Part shown: piece by piece, positions 28,031 through 36,397 of the stretch
Layout of the letters: the number at the start of each line of letters is the position of its first letter
How positions within the stretch are numbered: position 1 is the first letter of the stretch
NCBI GenBank assembly: GCA_027490815.1
Contig: JAIXXJ010000021.1
Coordinates: 1 to 64,000, forward strand
Source: Streptomycetaceae bacterium
GTDB taxonomy: Bacteria > Actinomycetota > Actinomycetes > Nanopelagicales > Nanopelagicaceae
Direction: 5' to 3'
DNA: 64,000 bases
The notes under the pieces: generated by a model
Database searches by the model: none
The model's input: the letters and a program-made list of their open reading frames with translations, nothing else
What the model was told of the DNA's origin: nothing
Made by a program: the position numbers and the translations under genes

Positions 28031-28939
28031 TTAACCTATGAGTTCGCGATTTCGCTTAACTTCGCGTTCATGATTGCAAGGGCGTTCCGTGTGAACTTCA
28101 TAGCAAGGATCACAGAGCAAAATTAATTGATGACACTCTGGCTTTTGGCAGTTTCTAAACGCCTTAGTTTTTTCTCCACATTCAGCACAGGTACCAATTA
28201 GCTTTGTGTGGTCACTAAAGTCGATTGTTAAGCGATCGTCAAAGGTATACAAAGAGCCTTCCCACAGACCGTCATCGCCGTACTTGTTGCCGTAGCGAAC
28301 GATGCCACCTTTCATCTGATAAACCTCTTTGAAGCCACGATTTTTCATGACCACAGAGAGAATCTCACAGCGAATTCCACCAGTGCAGTATGTGACCACT
28401 GGTTTATCTTTCAAGTGGTCATACTTTCCACTTTCAATCTCAGCAACAAAATCATGTGAGGTCTCGACCTGAGGAACCACCGCATCTTTAAATTTTCCGA
28501 CTTTTGCTTCAAATGCGTTACGGCCATCAAAGAAGACAACTTCATCCCCACGCTCTTCTACCAACTTGTTTACTTCTTCCGGGCGAAGATGCACTCCACC
28601 ACCTACAACGCCATTTTCATCGACCTTGATTTCATCTGGATTCCCAAAAGCGACAAGCTCTGGACGTATTTTAATTTTAAGTTTAGGAAAATCTAACGGT
28701 GTTCCATCTGACCATTTAAAGTCAATCTTTTTAAACCCTGGGTATGAACGAGTTACTTTCACATACCTCTTCAGGTCTTTCATCTTGCCACCTAAGGTGC
28801 CATTAATTCCATGGGGGGAGATGATGATTCGCCCCTTTAAATCTAGGGACTGACACAGAGTTTTTTGCCACAGCTTCATGGCTTCAGTATCTGCAATCGG
28901 CGTGAAGCCGTAATACAGAATTACTTTGTCTAGATCCAT
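28031..28939 (-). CDS. trhO: tRNA uridine(34) hydroxylase TrhO (rhodanese family)
   Basis: 302-residue TrhO/YceA-type protein: an N-terminal acylphosphatase-like UPF0176 region (I-S-P-H-G-I-N-G-T-L), a rhodanese domain with active cysteine in Y-C-T-G-G-I-R-C, and a C-terminal Cys-rich tail (C-A-E-C, C-x3-C-H, C-D-P-C) that probably binds zinc. TrhO performs oxygen-dependent hydroxylation of U34 on the way to 5-methoxyuridine-type wobble modifications. It precedes the GlcNAc-kinase-like gene on the minus strand. Confidence 0.9.
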   Translation of the reverse strand: MDLDKVILYYGFTPIADTEAMKLWQKTLCQSLDLKGRIIISPHGINGTLGGKMKDLKRYVKVTRSYPGFKKIDFKWSDGTPLDFPKLKIKIRPELVAFGNPDEIKVDENGVVGGGVHLRPEEVNKLVEERGDEVVFFDGRNAFEAKVGKFKDAVVPQVETSHDFVAEIESGKYDHLKDKPVVTYCTGGIRCEILSVVMKNRGFKEVYQMKGGIVRYGNKYGDDGLWEGSLYTFDDRLTIDFSDHTKLIGTCAECGEKTKAFRNCQKPECHQLILLCDPCYEVHTERPCNHEREVKRNRELIG

Positions 28940-28945
28940 ACCCCA

Positions 28946-28951
28946 ATTCTA
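28946..28951 (-). promoter_or_regulatory. -10 box TAGAAT before trhO
   Basis: On the minus strand TAGAAT ends 6 nt before the ATG at 28939; predicted leaderless. Confidence 0.55.
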
Positions 28952-29003
28952 TCGGCTCAAAAGCCGCAATAAAACCCTATAAATCAAGCGTTAAACAACG
29001 TCT

Positions 29004-29564
29004 TTACTTCAAGGCTTTTAGAGAGGCCGTAATCATCCCCTGTAGCAGTTTTGCATGGGATGCATCCACATCCCAATCATTGGGAAGTTGAATAGTTTTC
29101 TTTAGCACTTTGTAATTGGCAAACTTAGGGGCAAATGCTTTTAGGACATCTTTATTCCATGGCGCAATTGAAATGTGATTTTTAGAGGTAGAGACACCAA
29201 AAATATAGTGAGTATCTTTTTTGAGCATCGGTTGGTTCCATGCAATGACTAGCTCTAAATCCGGGTGCTTGGCCCTTATTGCCTTGAAAATAGCCTTAAT
29301 GGTTTTACTCTGTTGCGGATCGATTGCTTTGAAGTAATCAGTCGGTGTTTCAAATCGTTTTGAAGAAAGCGATCCTTTCGAGTACATAACTAGTGCATTG
29401 GCATGTGCTTGCGAGAAGCCAAAGTTCTCTTTTAAATGAGCAATCTGCTCGGGGTACTTTTTATCTTTTATCTTTGCCATGACCTTAAACCAGTAGGCCA
29501 TCTTTTCGCCATGCTTTTTTTCTATGGAAGGAAAGTGGGACTCCCTGGATGCATCTTTTGGCAT
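29004..29564 (-). CDS. DUF4287 / DUF1801 (YdhG-like) protein
   Basis: 186-residue cytoplasmic protein. The N-terminal about 70 residues have the DUF4287 look (H-G-E-K-M-A-Y-W-F, then a helix with F-G-F-S-Q-A-H-A-N-A-L-V). The rest (from Y-F-K-A-I-D-P) resembles the DUF1801/YdhG fold with L-V-I-A-W-N-Q-P-M, H-I-S-I-A-P-W and a lysine-rich end. Function unknown. The start lies 9 bases past the lexA stop, with its -10 box TAAGTT overlapping the lexA stop codon. Confidence 0.75.
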   Translation of the reverse strand: MPKDASRESHFPSIEKKHGEKMAYWFKVMAKIKDKKYPEQIAHLKENFGFSQAHANALVMYSKGSLSSKRFETPTDYFKAIDPQQSKTIKAIFKAIRAKHPDLELVIAWNQPMLKKDTHYIFGVSTSKNHISIAPWNKDVLKAFAPKFANYKVLKKTIQLPNDWDVDASHAKLLQGMITASLKALK

Positions 29565-29570
29565 AGGCCA

Positions 29571-29576
29571 AACTTA
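29571..29576 (-). promoter_or_regulatory. -10 box TAAGTT inside the end of lexA
   Basis: On the minus strand TAAGTT overlaps the lexA stop codon and ends 6 nt before the ATG at 29564. Confidence 0.45.
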
Positions 29577-30242
29577 GCGAACAGTGCGAAGAACTGCAGT
29601 GACCTTTCCTAAGATCTCGCAGGCATCTCCATCGATAGGCGCAAAGTCTGCGTTAGCTGGAAGTAGCCAGATGTGGCCATTTTTGCGTGAGAAAGTTTTG
29701 ACTGTGGCCTCTCCATCAATCATTGCCGCAACGATTTCACCGTTATTGCAATCTTTCTGGGAGCGAATGACAACGTAATCTCCATCGCAGATAGCCGCAT
29801 CGATCATTGATTCACCAACAACTTTGAGCATGAACAAATCACCTGAACCAACAAGTGATTCCGGAAGGGGAAATGTCTCTTCAACTTCTTGTTCGGCAGT
29901 AATTGGCCCACCTGCTGCGATTCGACCAACCAGCGGTATGTATCTGGTGGCATCAACCGGAGAAGAGTTCTCTGCGTTTTTCTCATCTGGCATCAAAACT
30001 TCTAGTGCGCGACCACGAGTTGGATCACGGCGGATGAAACCCTTCTTTTCTAGGGCTTCTAGTTGGTACTTGACCGAGGCCGGGCTAGTAAGTCCTGCCA
30101 CAAGGCCGATTTCGCGCATCGTTGGGGGATAGCCGTTGTTTTCTACGGCATCTTTGATTGCCCCAAGAATCTTGAGCTGGCGGGAAGTAAGGCCATGAGC
30201 GTCAGCTGGGCCATCGGAGAGTTCGGTTACGTTTTTAGCCAT
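29574..30242 (-). CDS. lexA: LexA repressor
   Basis: SOS master repressor of 222 residues from the chosen ATG (an ATG two codons upstream, 30248, is equally possible; a further upstream frame would read through the operator region). The N-terminal winged helix carries [10 protein letters not shown]. The autocleavage site is the Ala-Gly bond in R-I-A-A-G-G-P-I. The catalytic dyad is Ser in G-E-S-M-I-D and Lys in A-T-V-K-T-F. RecA filaments trigger self-cleavage. Two LexA boxes lie upstream, between this gene and the divergent LysM gene. Confidence 0.96.
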   Translation of the reverse strand: MAKNVTELSDGPADAHGLTSRQLKILGAIKDAVENNGYPPTMREIGLVAGLTSPASVKYQLEALEKKGFIRRDPTRGRALEVLMPDEKNAENSSPVDATRYIPLVGRIAAGGPITAEQEVEETFPLPESLVGSGDLFMLKVVGESMIDAAICDGDYVVIRSQKDCNNGEIVAAMIDGEATVKTFSRKNGHIWLLPANADFAPIDGDACEILGKVTAVLRTVR

Positions 30243-30273
30243 AGACATAGGGTGACACAGGTTTGGAAAAAAT

Positions 30274-30289
30274 TCAAACACCTGTTCGA
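30274..30289. promoter_or_regulatory. LexA box proximal to lexA (one mismatch)
   Basis: TCAAACACCTGTTCGA matches the actinobacterial/Gram-positive SOS consensus TCGAAC-N4-GTTCGA except at one base. It lies 32 bases upstream of the lexA start, suited to autoregulation. Confidence 0.8.
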
Positions 30290-30333
30290 ATTTTGCTTGC
30301 ATTTGTCAGTGGTGGGGTGTTTAATTGTCTTAT

Positions 30334-30349
30334 TCGAACAGTTGTTCGA
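30334..30349. promoter_or_regulatory. LexA box, perfect palindrome
   Basis: TCGAACAGTTGTTCGA is a perfect TCGAAC-N4-GTTCGA site, centred 60 bases from the other box and about 34 bases upstream of the LysM gene's start. It predicts SOS control of that gene and probably cooperative control of lexA. Confidence 0.9.
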
Positions 30350-30382
30350 ATCCTTCCCCAAGGTGTGACCGCAGGAGAAAAC

Positions 30383-30787
30383 ATGAGTACAGTAGTTTTT
30401 AACACAGGGTTTACAAGCTCTAAAGGCAGTGTAAATCAAGGTTTTTCAAGGGTTTTGGCCAATCCGTCCGACCAGCAATCGATGCCAGTAATTCGATTGT
30501 CACGTCGAGGTCGACTCGCAAGGGCCGTTGTGTTGCTTTCTCTTACTGTGGTGATGGTGGCTGGCTTTGCTGCCCAATCTGGTGCAAACCAGGAAGCGGC
30601 AAGCACAGCACCTTCATTTTCAACGATCGTCGTAGCCCCTGGTGAGACTCTCTGGAGCGTGGCTGCCGCGTATTCACAGGGAGATGTTCAAGAGATGCTC
30701 GCTCTTATTCGAGAGGCAAATAACCTCAAGGGCTTTGATCTTCAATCTGGACAAAAGCTACGGGTGCCGGTTCTGGCTCAAAAATAA
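30383..30787 (+). CDS. LysM-domain membrane protein, SOS-controlled cell division inhibitor candidate
   Basis: 134-residue protein: a cytoplasmic N-terminus of about 45 residues, one membrane helix (about 47-66), then a periplasmic LysM domain (about 82-130, with P-G-E-T-L-W-S-V-A). The start follows AGGAG at 30373-30377; a longer upstream frame would run through the LexA box. The lexA/LysM/nrdR order is the same as in mycobacteria (Rv2719c) and corynebacteria (divS), where the small LexA-regulated membrane gene blocks division after DNA damage. Function here is inferred from position and operator. Confidence 0.82.
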   Translation: MSTVVFNTGFTSSKGSVNQGFSRVLANPSDQQSMPVIRLSRRGRLARAVVLLSLTVVMVAGFAAQSGANQEAASTAPSFSTIVVAPGETLWSVAAAYSQGDVQEMLALIREANNLKGFDLQSGQKLRVPVLAQK

Positions 30788-30861
30788 TCGCACCTCGATC
30801 TACCGACACGCCGTTAAGAAGGTTCTAAACCGTTTATCAGGCAAAGCCTCAAGAAATGCTT

Positions 30862-30882
30862 TATAGTTACTACTACATGTAG
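30862..30882 (+). promoter_or_regulatory. Putative nrdR promoter with overlapping palindrome
   Basis: TATAGT (30862-30867) resembles a -10 box, and the ten-base palindrome CTACATGTAG (30873-30882) overlaps the expected start point. NrdR boxes are AT-rich palindromes of about this type, so autoregulation is possible, but I could not find a convincing second box at helical spacing. Confidence 0.35.
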
Positions 30883-30994
30883 GGGTCAAACCAGTAAAAA
30901 CTTCCATAAGTGGTGGTTTTAGGGTAAGTTTACTGGTCCGCTCAATACATCCAGTACGAGCTAAATACGAGCATTGAATGGAGGACACGCCGAG

Positions 30995-31510
30995 ATGAAT
31001 TGCCCATTCTGCAGATTCGAAGATTCTCGCGTTGTTGACTCTCGCCCGGTTGAAGAAGGCACAACAATTCGCCGTCGCCGTGAGTGCCCTCAATGTGGTC
31101 AAAGATTTTCAACACAGGAGATTGCCCTCCTTAACATTATTAAGCGAAGCGGGGCCACAGAGCCTTTCAGCCGCGAGAAGGTCCTGGTCGGTGTCCGCAA
31201 GGCATGCCAGGGACGTCCAGTAAACGAGGACGATTTAGTTTTGCTTGCCCAACGCGTAGAAGAAAACCTTCGCAGTAGCGGACAGGCAGAGATCGAAGCT
31301 CAAGAGGTGGGCATGGCAATTCTTGCGCCACTCCGAGAGCTCGATGAGGTCGCTTACTTACGTTATGCCTCTGTGTACCGTAACTTTGCCTCCCTTGAAG
31401 ATTTCGAAGGTGAGATCGCACTTCTCCGTGCTCTACCTTCTAGCAATTCCCCAGTTGCAACAAACTCAAGTAATACAGATTCCCAACAGTACAACCGCGT
31501 AAAAAATTAA
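30995..31510 (+). CDS. nrdR: Transcriptional repressor NrdR
   Basis: 171-residue repressor of ribonucleotide reductase genes. The N-terminal zinc ribbon has Cys3, Cys6, Cys31 and Cys34 with the basic R-R-R-R between pairs. An ATP-cone domain (about 49-139) senses dATP/ATP. The start at M-N-C-P-F-C is standard and has GGAGGA at 30979-30984; a seven-codon longer frame is rejected. It precedes nrdJ, its likely target. Confidence 0.96.
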   Translation: MNCPFCRFEDSRVVDSRPVEEGTTIRRRRECPQCGQRFSTQEIALLNIIKRSGATEPFSREKVLVGVRKACQGRPVNEDDLVLLAQRVEENLRSSGQAEIEAQEVGMAILAPLRELDEVAYLRYASVYRNFASLEDFEGEIALLRALPSSNSPVATNSSNTDSQQYNRVKN

Positions 31511-31583
31511 TAAGAACTACATCCAAAACATGAACCAAATAAAGAATCAATTTAGAGAAAACTAGAAGACGGGGAAACACACT

Positions 31584-34433
31584 ATGTCCGAGACGGTAAT
31601 CAACCGACCAGCGAAAATCAAAGCTCACAACACCCTAAAAGGTAAGGGCTTGACGATCGAACGCATCTACACCAAGGAAGGCGTACACCCATACGATGAA
31701 GCTAAATGGGAACGTCGCGATGTAGTGCAGCAGAACTGGAAAACGGGAGAGACTGTCTTTGAACAACACGGTGTTGAGTTTCCAGACTTCTGGTCAGTCA
31801 ATGCTTCAACAATTGTTACAACAAAGTATTTCCGCGGCGCACTCGGTGCAGAAAACCGCGAGTGGTCCCTTAAGCAAGTTATCGATCGCGTAGTCCTTAC
31901 ATATACAAAGGCCGGCCGCGATAACGGTTACTTTGCAACAGAGCAAGATGCAACAATTTATGAGCACGAACTTACATACATGCTTATGCATCAGATCTTT
32001 GCTTACAACTCACCAGTGTGGTTCAACGTTGGAACAGCACAACCACAACAGGTCAGTGCATGTTTCATCTTGTCAGTAGATGACACAATGGACAGCATTC
32101 TTAACTGGTACCGTGAAGAAGGAATGATCTTCAAAGGCGGATCAGGGGCTGGATTAAATCTTTCACGTATTCGTTCTTCAAAGGAGCTATTAAAGTCCGG
32201 TGGAACAGCATCTGGTCCAGTTTCATTTATGCGCGGCGCCGATGCGTCTGCTGGAACAATCAAGTCAGGTGGCGCAACCCGTCGTGCTGCAAAGATGGTT
32301 GTTCTAGATGTTTCACACCCAGATATCGAAGAGTTTATTGAGACAAAAGTTAACGAAGAGAACAAGATTCGCGCATTACGCGATGCCGGTTTTGATATGG
32401 ACCTTGGTGGAAAAGACATCATCTCTGTTCAGTACCAAAATGCAAACAACTCAGTTCGAGTCTCAGATGAGTTCATGCGCGCAGTTGAAAAGGGCGAGCA
32501 GTTTGGCCTAACCGCACGTTCAACAGGTGAAGTTATTGAAACAGTTGATGCACGAGCGCTATTTACCAAGATGGCACAGGCAGCTTGGGCATGTGCCGAT
32601 CCTGGAATTCAATATGACGACACAATTAACGATTGGCACACAAACCCAGAGACAGGTCGCATCAATGCGTCAAACCCTTGCTCTGAGTACATGTCACTAG
32701 ATAACTCTTCATGTAACTTGGCATCAATTAACCTGATGAAGTTCCTTAAGGCCGATGGATCATTTGATTCAAAGACATTTGGAAAAGCTGCAGAGTTGAT
32801 CATCACTTCAATGGATATTTCAATCTGTTTCGCAGATTTCCCAACTGAAGCAGTAGGTGACACAACAAAGGCATACCGTCAGCTCGGAATTGGTTATGCA
32901 AACCTTGGCGCGCTCCTAATGGCATCAGGTCTTGCATACGATTCAGAAGGTGGACGCGCATTAGCAGGAGCGATCACTTCATTGATGACCGGAATTACAT
33001 ACAAGCGTTCAGCAGAGTTAGCTGGAATCGTTGGACCATATGCAGGCTTTGCACAAAATGCTAAGTCACATGCACGCGTAATGCGCAAGCATGCATCTGC
33101 ATCATCTGCTGCAAAGTCAGAGACAACTCTTGACCGCGATGTATGGACAGAGGCAAACAAGGCATGGGATGCATGTTTAGCAACTGGCGACAAGAATGGA
33201 TGGCGCAATGCGCAGATCTCAGTTCTTGCACCAACAGGAACAATTGGATTGATGATGGATTGCGATACAACTGGTATCGAGCCTGACTTCTCACTTGTTA
33301 AGTTCAAGAAGCTTGTCGGTGGCGGTTCAATGCAGATTGTGAACCAGACAGTTCCACAGGCCTTACGCAAACTTGGATACACAGAAGAGACGATCGAGGC
33401 GATCGTCGAATTCATTGCAAACAATGGCCACGTCATTGATGCACCAGGATTAAAGACTGAGCACTACGACGTATTCGATTGCGCACTTGGACAACGTTCA
33501 ATTGCGCCAATGGGCCACGTTCGCATGATGGCTGCATGCCAGCCATTCCTTTCAGGTGCGATTTCAAAGACAGTTAACCTTCCAGAAGAGGCAACTGTTG
33601 AAGAAGTTGAAGAGGTTTACTTTGAAGCATGGAAGATGGGCGTAAAGGCGCTGGCTGTCTATCGCGATAACTGCAAAGTTGGACAACCACTTTCAGATGG
33701 CAAGGCAAAGAAGAAAGATGTTGTTGTAGAAGAAGCTGCAGCAACTCCAATTCGCAAGCGCCTTCCTAAGTCACGTCCTGCAACTACAACATCATTTTCA
33801 GTTGGCGGCGCCGAGGGTTACATGACCGCTGGTGCCTACGCTGATGGCGCACTTGGTGAGGTCTTCTTAAAGCTTGGCAAGCAGGGATCAACACTTGCCG
33901 GTGTAATGGATGCATTCTCAATCGCAGTTTCAATCGGACTTCAATACGGAGTTCCACTAGAAACATTCGTAGAGAAGTTCACGAACTTGCGCTTTGAGCC
34001 AGCAGGAATGACAGATGATGCAGATATCCGCATGGCACAGTCCATGATGGATTACATCTTCCGTCGTCTTGCACTTGATTACCTTCCATTTGAACAGCGT
34101 TCAGCAATGGGCCTTTACACATCAGTAGAGCGCGCAGCAGCACTTGATAACGGTGGCGAATATGCACCAGTAGCTAACGTTGAAACACCACAAGCCCCAA
34201 AAGCAGTAGCAGTCCAGGCGGCTGCGGTTGTGGCGGCTCCTGTGGTTGTAAAAAGTGATGTAAAGATCGAACCAGCACCAGTTGCGCAAACAATTGGTTC
34301 TTCATCTGATCTTCTAGAGTCAATGGGAATCAAATCTGATGCACCACTGTGTATGACATGTGGCGTGAAGATGCGTATGTCAGGTGCATGCTTTGTATGC
34401 GAAGGATGCGGCAACACATCTGGTTGCAGCTAA
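31584..34433 (+). CDS. nrdJ: Vitamin B12-dependent (class II) ribonucleoside-diphosphate reductase
   Basis: 949-residue adenosylcobalamin-dependent reductase making deoxyribonucleotides. It shows G-G-S-G-A-G-L-N-L-S, the active-site N-P-C-S-E motif with the thiyl-radical cysteine region, the second S-C-N-L-A-S segment, and a C-terminal Cys-rich end (C-M-T-C then C-x2-C-x2-C-G) with zinc or redox-shuttle cysteines. An alanine/valine-rich linker precedes that end. No class I genes are seen here, so the cell probably needs cobalamin. I saw no cobalamin riboswitch upstream; the 73-base gap after nrdR holds an A-rich leader with GGGGAAA near the ATG. Confidence 0.96.
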   Translation: MSETVINRPAKIKAHNTLKGKGLTIERIYTKEGVHPYDEAKWERRDVVQQNWKTGETVFEQHGVEFPDFWSVNASTIVTTKYFRGALGAENREWSLKQVIDRVVLTYTKAGRDNGYFATEQDATIYEHELTYMLMHQIFAYNSPVWFNVGTAQPQQVSACFILSVDDTMDSILNWYREEGMIFKGGSGAGLNLSRIRSSKELLKSGGTASGPVSFMRGADASAGTIKSGGATRRAAKMVVLDVSHPDIEEFIETKVNEENKIRALRDAGFDMDLGGKDIISVQYQNANNSVRVSDEFMRAVEKGEQFGLTARSTGEVIETVDARALFTKMAQAAWACADPGIQYDDTINDWHTNPETGRINASNPCSEYMSLDNSSCNLASINLMKFLKADGSFDSKTFGKAAELIITSMDISICFADFPTEAVGDTTKAYRQLGIGYANLGALLMASGLAYDSEGGRALAGAITSLMTGITYKRSAELAGIVGPYAGFAQNAKSHARVMRKHASASSAAKSETTLDRDVWTEANKAWDACLATGDKNGWRNAQISVLAPTGTIGLMMDCDTTGIEPDFSLVKFKKLVGGGSMQIVNQTVPQALRKLGYTEETIEAIVEFIANNGHVIDAPGLKTEHYDVFDCALGQRSIAPMGHVRMMAACQPFLSGAISKTVNLPEEATVEEVEEVYFEAWKMGVKALAVYRDNCKVGQPLSDGKAKKKDVVVEEAAATPIRKRLPKSRPATTTSFSVGGAEGYMTAGAYADGALGEVFLKLGKQGSTLAGVMDAFSIAVSIGLQYGVPLETFVEKFTNLRFEPAGMTDDADIRMAQSMMDYIFRRLALDYLPFEQRSAMGLYTSVERAAALDNGGEYAPVANVETPQAPKAVAVQAAAVVAAPVVVKSDVKIEPAPVAQTIGSSSDLLESMGIKSDAPLCMTCGVKMRMSGACFVCEGCGNTSGCS

Positions 34434-34452
34434 AGACTTAACCAACCCCGTT

Positions 34453-34498
34453 AAAAACCCCGCTGATCGCGGCAAGCATTGCGATCAGCGGGGTTTTT
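34453..34498. terminator. Strong, possibly bidirectional terminator after nrdJ
   Basis: A perfect 18-bp inverted repeat (34453-34470 with 34481-34498) encloses a ten-base loop; it begins AAAAACCCC and ends GGGGTTTTT. It isolates nrdJ from the riboflavin operon and is the clearest terminator in the window. Confidence 0.93.
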
Positions 34499-34540
34499 CA
34501 TGTTCCAAGCACCGATTAATCAAGAGTAGAATGAGCACGT

Positions 34541-34662
34541 TGTTTCCGGGGTCGATGTAATTTCGAACCGGCGGTTATAGTCCGCGACCCGATGCCATCC
34601 AGGTATCGGTTGACTCAGTGAAATTCTGAGACCGACGGTTAAAGTCCGGATGAGAGGAAACC
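34541..34662 (+). promoter_or_regulatory. FMN riboswitch (RFN element)
   Basis: The aptamer core is conserved: an opening TTTCCGGGGTCG, the ACCGGCGGTTATAGTCCGCGACCC hinge spread over 34566-34590, the GACCGACGGTTAAAGTCCGGATG segment around 34630-34652, and GAGAGGAAAC closing the outer stem. It binds FMN and controls the ribD-ribE-ribBA-ribH operon. Confidence 0.96.
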
Positions 34663-34699
34663 AACAAAAGGTGGGTTTATTCCTGCCTTCTTTGTGTAT

Positions 34700-34729
34700 G
34701 TGCATGCATTGGTATCAATTCGCATGTGC
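34700..34729 (+). other. Hairpin in the FMN riboswitch expression platform
   Basis: GTGCATGC (34700-34707) pairs with GCATGTGC (34722-34729) and ATTG (34708-34711) with CAAT (34716-34719) around a four-base loop. It lies between the aptamer and the RBS-occluding hairpin. It lacks a T-tract, so it is not a terminator. Confidence 0.55.
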
Positions 34730-34739
34730 GTGAACGCAA

Positions 34740-34771
34740 CCCCCGGAAACTCGTTACATAGAGTTAGGGGG
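34740..34771 (+). promoter_or_regulatory. Hairpin occluding the ribD ribosome binding site
   Basis: CCCCC (34740-34744) pairs with GGGGG (34767-34771), and AACTC (34748-34752) with GAGTT (34761-34765). The 3' arm is the ribD Shine-Dalgarno (AGGGGG). This predicts translational control by the FMN riboswitch. Confidence 0.7.
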
Positions 34772-34777
34772 CAGATA

Positions 34778-35791
34778 ATGGATTACACAGTTGCAATGCA
34801 ACGTGCCATTTCACTTTCCCTACAAGGTTTAGGCAGAACATCACCGAATCCAATCGTTGGCGCAGTGATCATTAATTCTGATGGCGAAGTTGTGGGCGAA
34901 GGTTTTCACGATCGGATGAGTTCACCTGATCATGCAGAAGTAGTAGCTTTAAAAATGGCCGGCACAAATGCAAATGGCGCAACGATGGTTGTAACTCTTG
35001 AACCCTGTAACCACACAGGAGTAACAGGCCCATGTTCAAATGCGATCGCAGGTGCTGGAATTTCCAAAGTTGTTTTTGCGGTAATCGATCCAAACAAGAA
35101 AGCAGCAGGCGGTGCACAAGCGTTGCGTGATCTGGGTGTGCAGGTTGAAAGTGGAGTTTTAGAGAGCCAAGCAGCCTCTGCAAATAGAGCGTGGCTAACA
35201 AAGATAGAAAAGAGTCGACCATTCTTTACATGGAAAGTAGCAACCACACTCGATGGAAAAATTGCAGCATTAGATGGAAGTTCTCAGTGGATCTCAAATG
35301 AAAAGTCCCGCAATGATGTGCAGTTACTGCGCAGGCAGGCAGATGCAATTTTGGTTGGCACCAATACGGTCATCACGGATGATCCACATTTAATACCACG
35401 AGGAGATTTCCCAGGGTTTACGACAAATCCATTGCGGGTTGTGTGCGGGGAACAAGAGATACCAACTACATCAAAGATCTTTGATAACGCTGCTCCAACC
35501 CTTCAGGTGAAATCAAAAGATCTAGGTATTTTGGTTGCAGAGCTCAATAAAACTGGCGTCAATCAAGTTTTAGTCGAGGCAGGGCCAACACTTGCTACTG
35601 CAATGTTGAACCAAGGATTGATGGATGAGTTAGTTATGTATCAAGCTCCATCTCTTTTGGGGCAAGGGAAATCTTTTGTCGCAGATTTTGGCGCAAATAG
35701 CATCGATCAAAAGATGGTTCTAGATCACATCAGCAGTGAAGTTATCGATGGGGACGTTAAATCTATATATGTGGTCAGAGGGGAGAAGTAA
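34778..35791 (+). CDS. ribD: Bifunctional riboflavin deaminase/reductase RibD
   Basis: 337 residues from the chosen ATG. The N-terminal deaminase domain has H-A-E-V and P-C-N-H-T-G-x-T-G-P-C (zinc site), followed by the C-terminal reductase domain (T-L-D-G-K-I-A, S-Q-W-I-S). It converts the GTP-cyclohydrolase II product to the ribitylamino pyrimidine. The start is 28 codons inside a longer frame because AGGGGG at 34766-34771 fits it, and the upstream codons lie in the riboswitch expression platform. First gene of the riboflavin operon. Confidence 0.95.
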   Translation: MDYTVAMQRAISLSLQGLGRTSPNPIVGAVIINSDGEVVGEGFHDRMSSPDHAEVVALKMAGTNANGATMVVTLEPCNHTGVTGPCSNAIAGAGISKVVFAVIDPNKKAAGGAQALRDLGVQVESGVLESQAASANRAWLTKIEKSRPFFTWKVATTLDGKIAALDGSSQWISNEKSRNDVQLLRRQADAILVGTNTVITDDPHLIPRGDFPGFTTNPLRVVCGEQEIPTTSKIFDNAAPTLQVKSKDLGILVAELNKTGVNQVLVEAGPTLATAMLNQGLMDELVMYQAPSLLGQGKSFVADFGANSIDQKMVLDHISSEVIDGDVKSIYVVRGEK

Positions 35792-36397
35792 ATGTTTACA
35801 GGACTTATTGGCGAACTAGGAAAAGTTGTTGATATTGAGCGTGGAGTTGAGTCAGCAATATTTACTATCCAAGCACCAGAATTGATTTCTCACATCAAGG
35901 TAGGGGATTCAGTCAGTGTAAACGGCGTCTGCCTTACTGCTACTTCTGTTGGCGACAAAGTCTTTAGCGCCGATGTAATGGTTCAAACGTTAAAACTCAC
36001 AAGTCTTGCAAGCATTGAAATTGGATCTCCAGTTAACTTAGAACTTGCTGCACAGTTAGATGCGCGGATGGGTGGCCACATAGTCCAAGGCCACGTTGAT
36101 GGAGTGGCCAATGTTGTTGGGCTAACCCCGGGGGATAAATGGGCTCGTTTTGATATCACCATTCCGAAAGATTTAGGTAAGTACATTGTTAATCAAGGCT
36201 CTATTGCACTAGATGGTATCTCGCTAACGGTCGGAGAGATCAACGATGCCAATAATCAAGTCACCGTTTGGCTGATTCCGGAAACATTAGAGCGCACAAA
36301 TCTTTCTACCAAAAAAGCTGGCGATCTCATTAATGTCGAAGTCGATGTATTAGCTAAATATGTAGAACGACTCATCAGTAAGGGGTTACAAAAGTGA
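35792..36397 (+). CDS. ribE: Riboflavin synthase alpha subunit
   Basis: 201-residue trimeric riboflavin synthase made of two similar barrel domains: M-F-T-G-L-I-G-E-L-G opens the first, and G-H-I-V-Q-G-H-V-D-G links the halves. It dismutates two lumazines to riboflavin. The ATG directly follows the ribD stop and its stop overlaps the ribBA GTG. Standard length. Confidence 0.96.
   Translation: MFTGLIGELGKVVDIERGVESAIFTIQAPELISHIKVGDSVSVNGVCLTATSVGDKVFSADVMVQTLKLTSLASIEIGSPVNLELAAQLDARMGGHIVQGHVDGVANVVGLTPGDKWARFDITIPKDLGKYIVNQGSIALDGISLTVGEINDANNQVTVWLIPETLERTNLSTKKAGDLINVEVDVLAKYVERLISKGLQK

Noticed and set aside
30243-30302. Longer lexA frame starting at 30302
   Set aside because: It would put coding sequence across the LexA box at 30274-30289 and adds residues not found in LexA.
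30263-30382. Longer frame for the LysM protein
   Set aside because: It runs through the perfect LexA box; the ATG at 30383 has an AGGAG.
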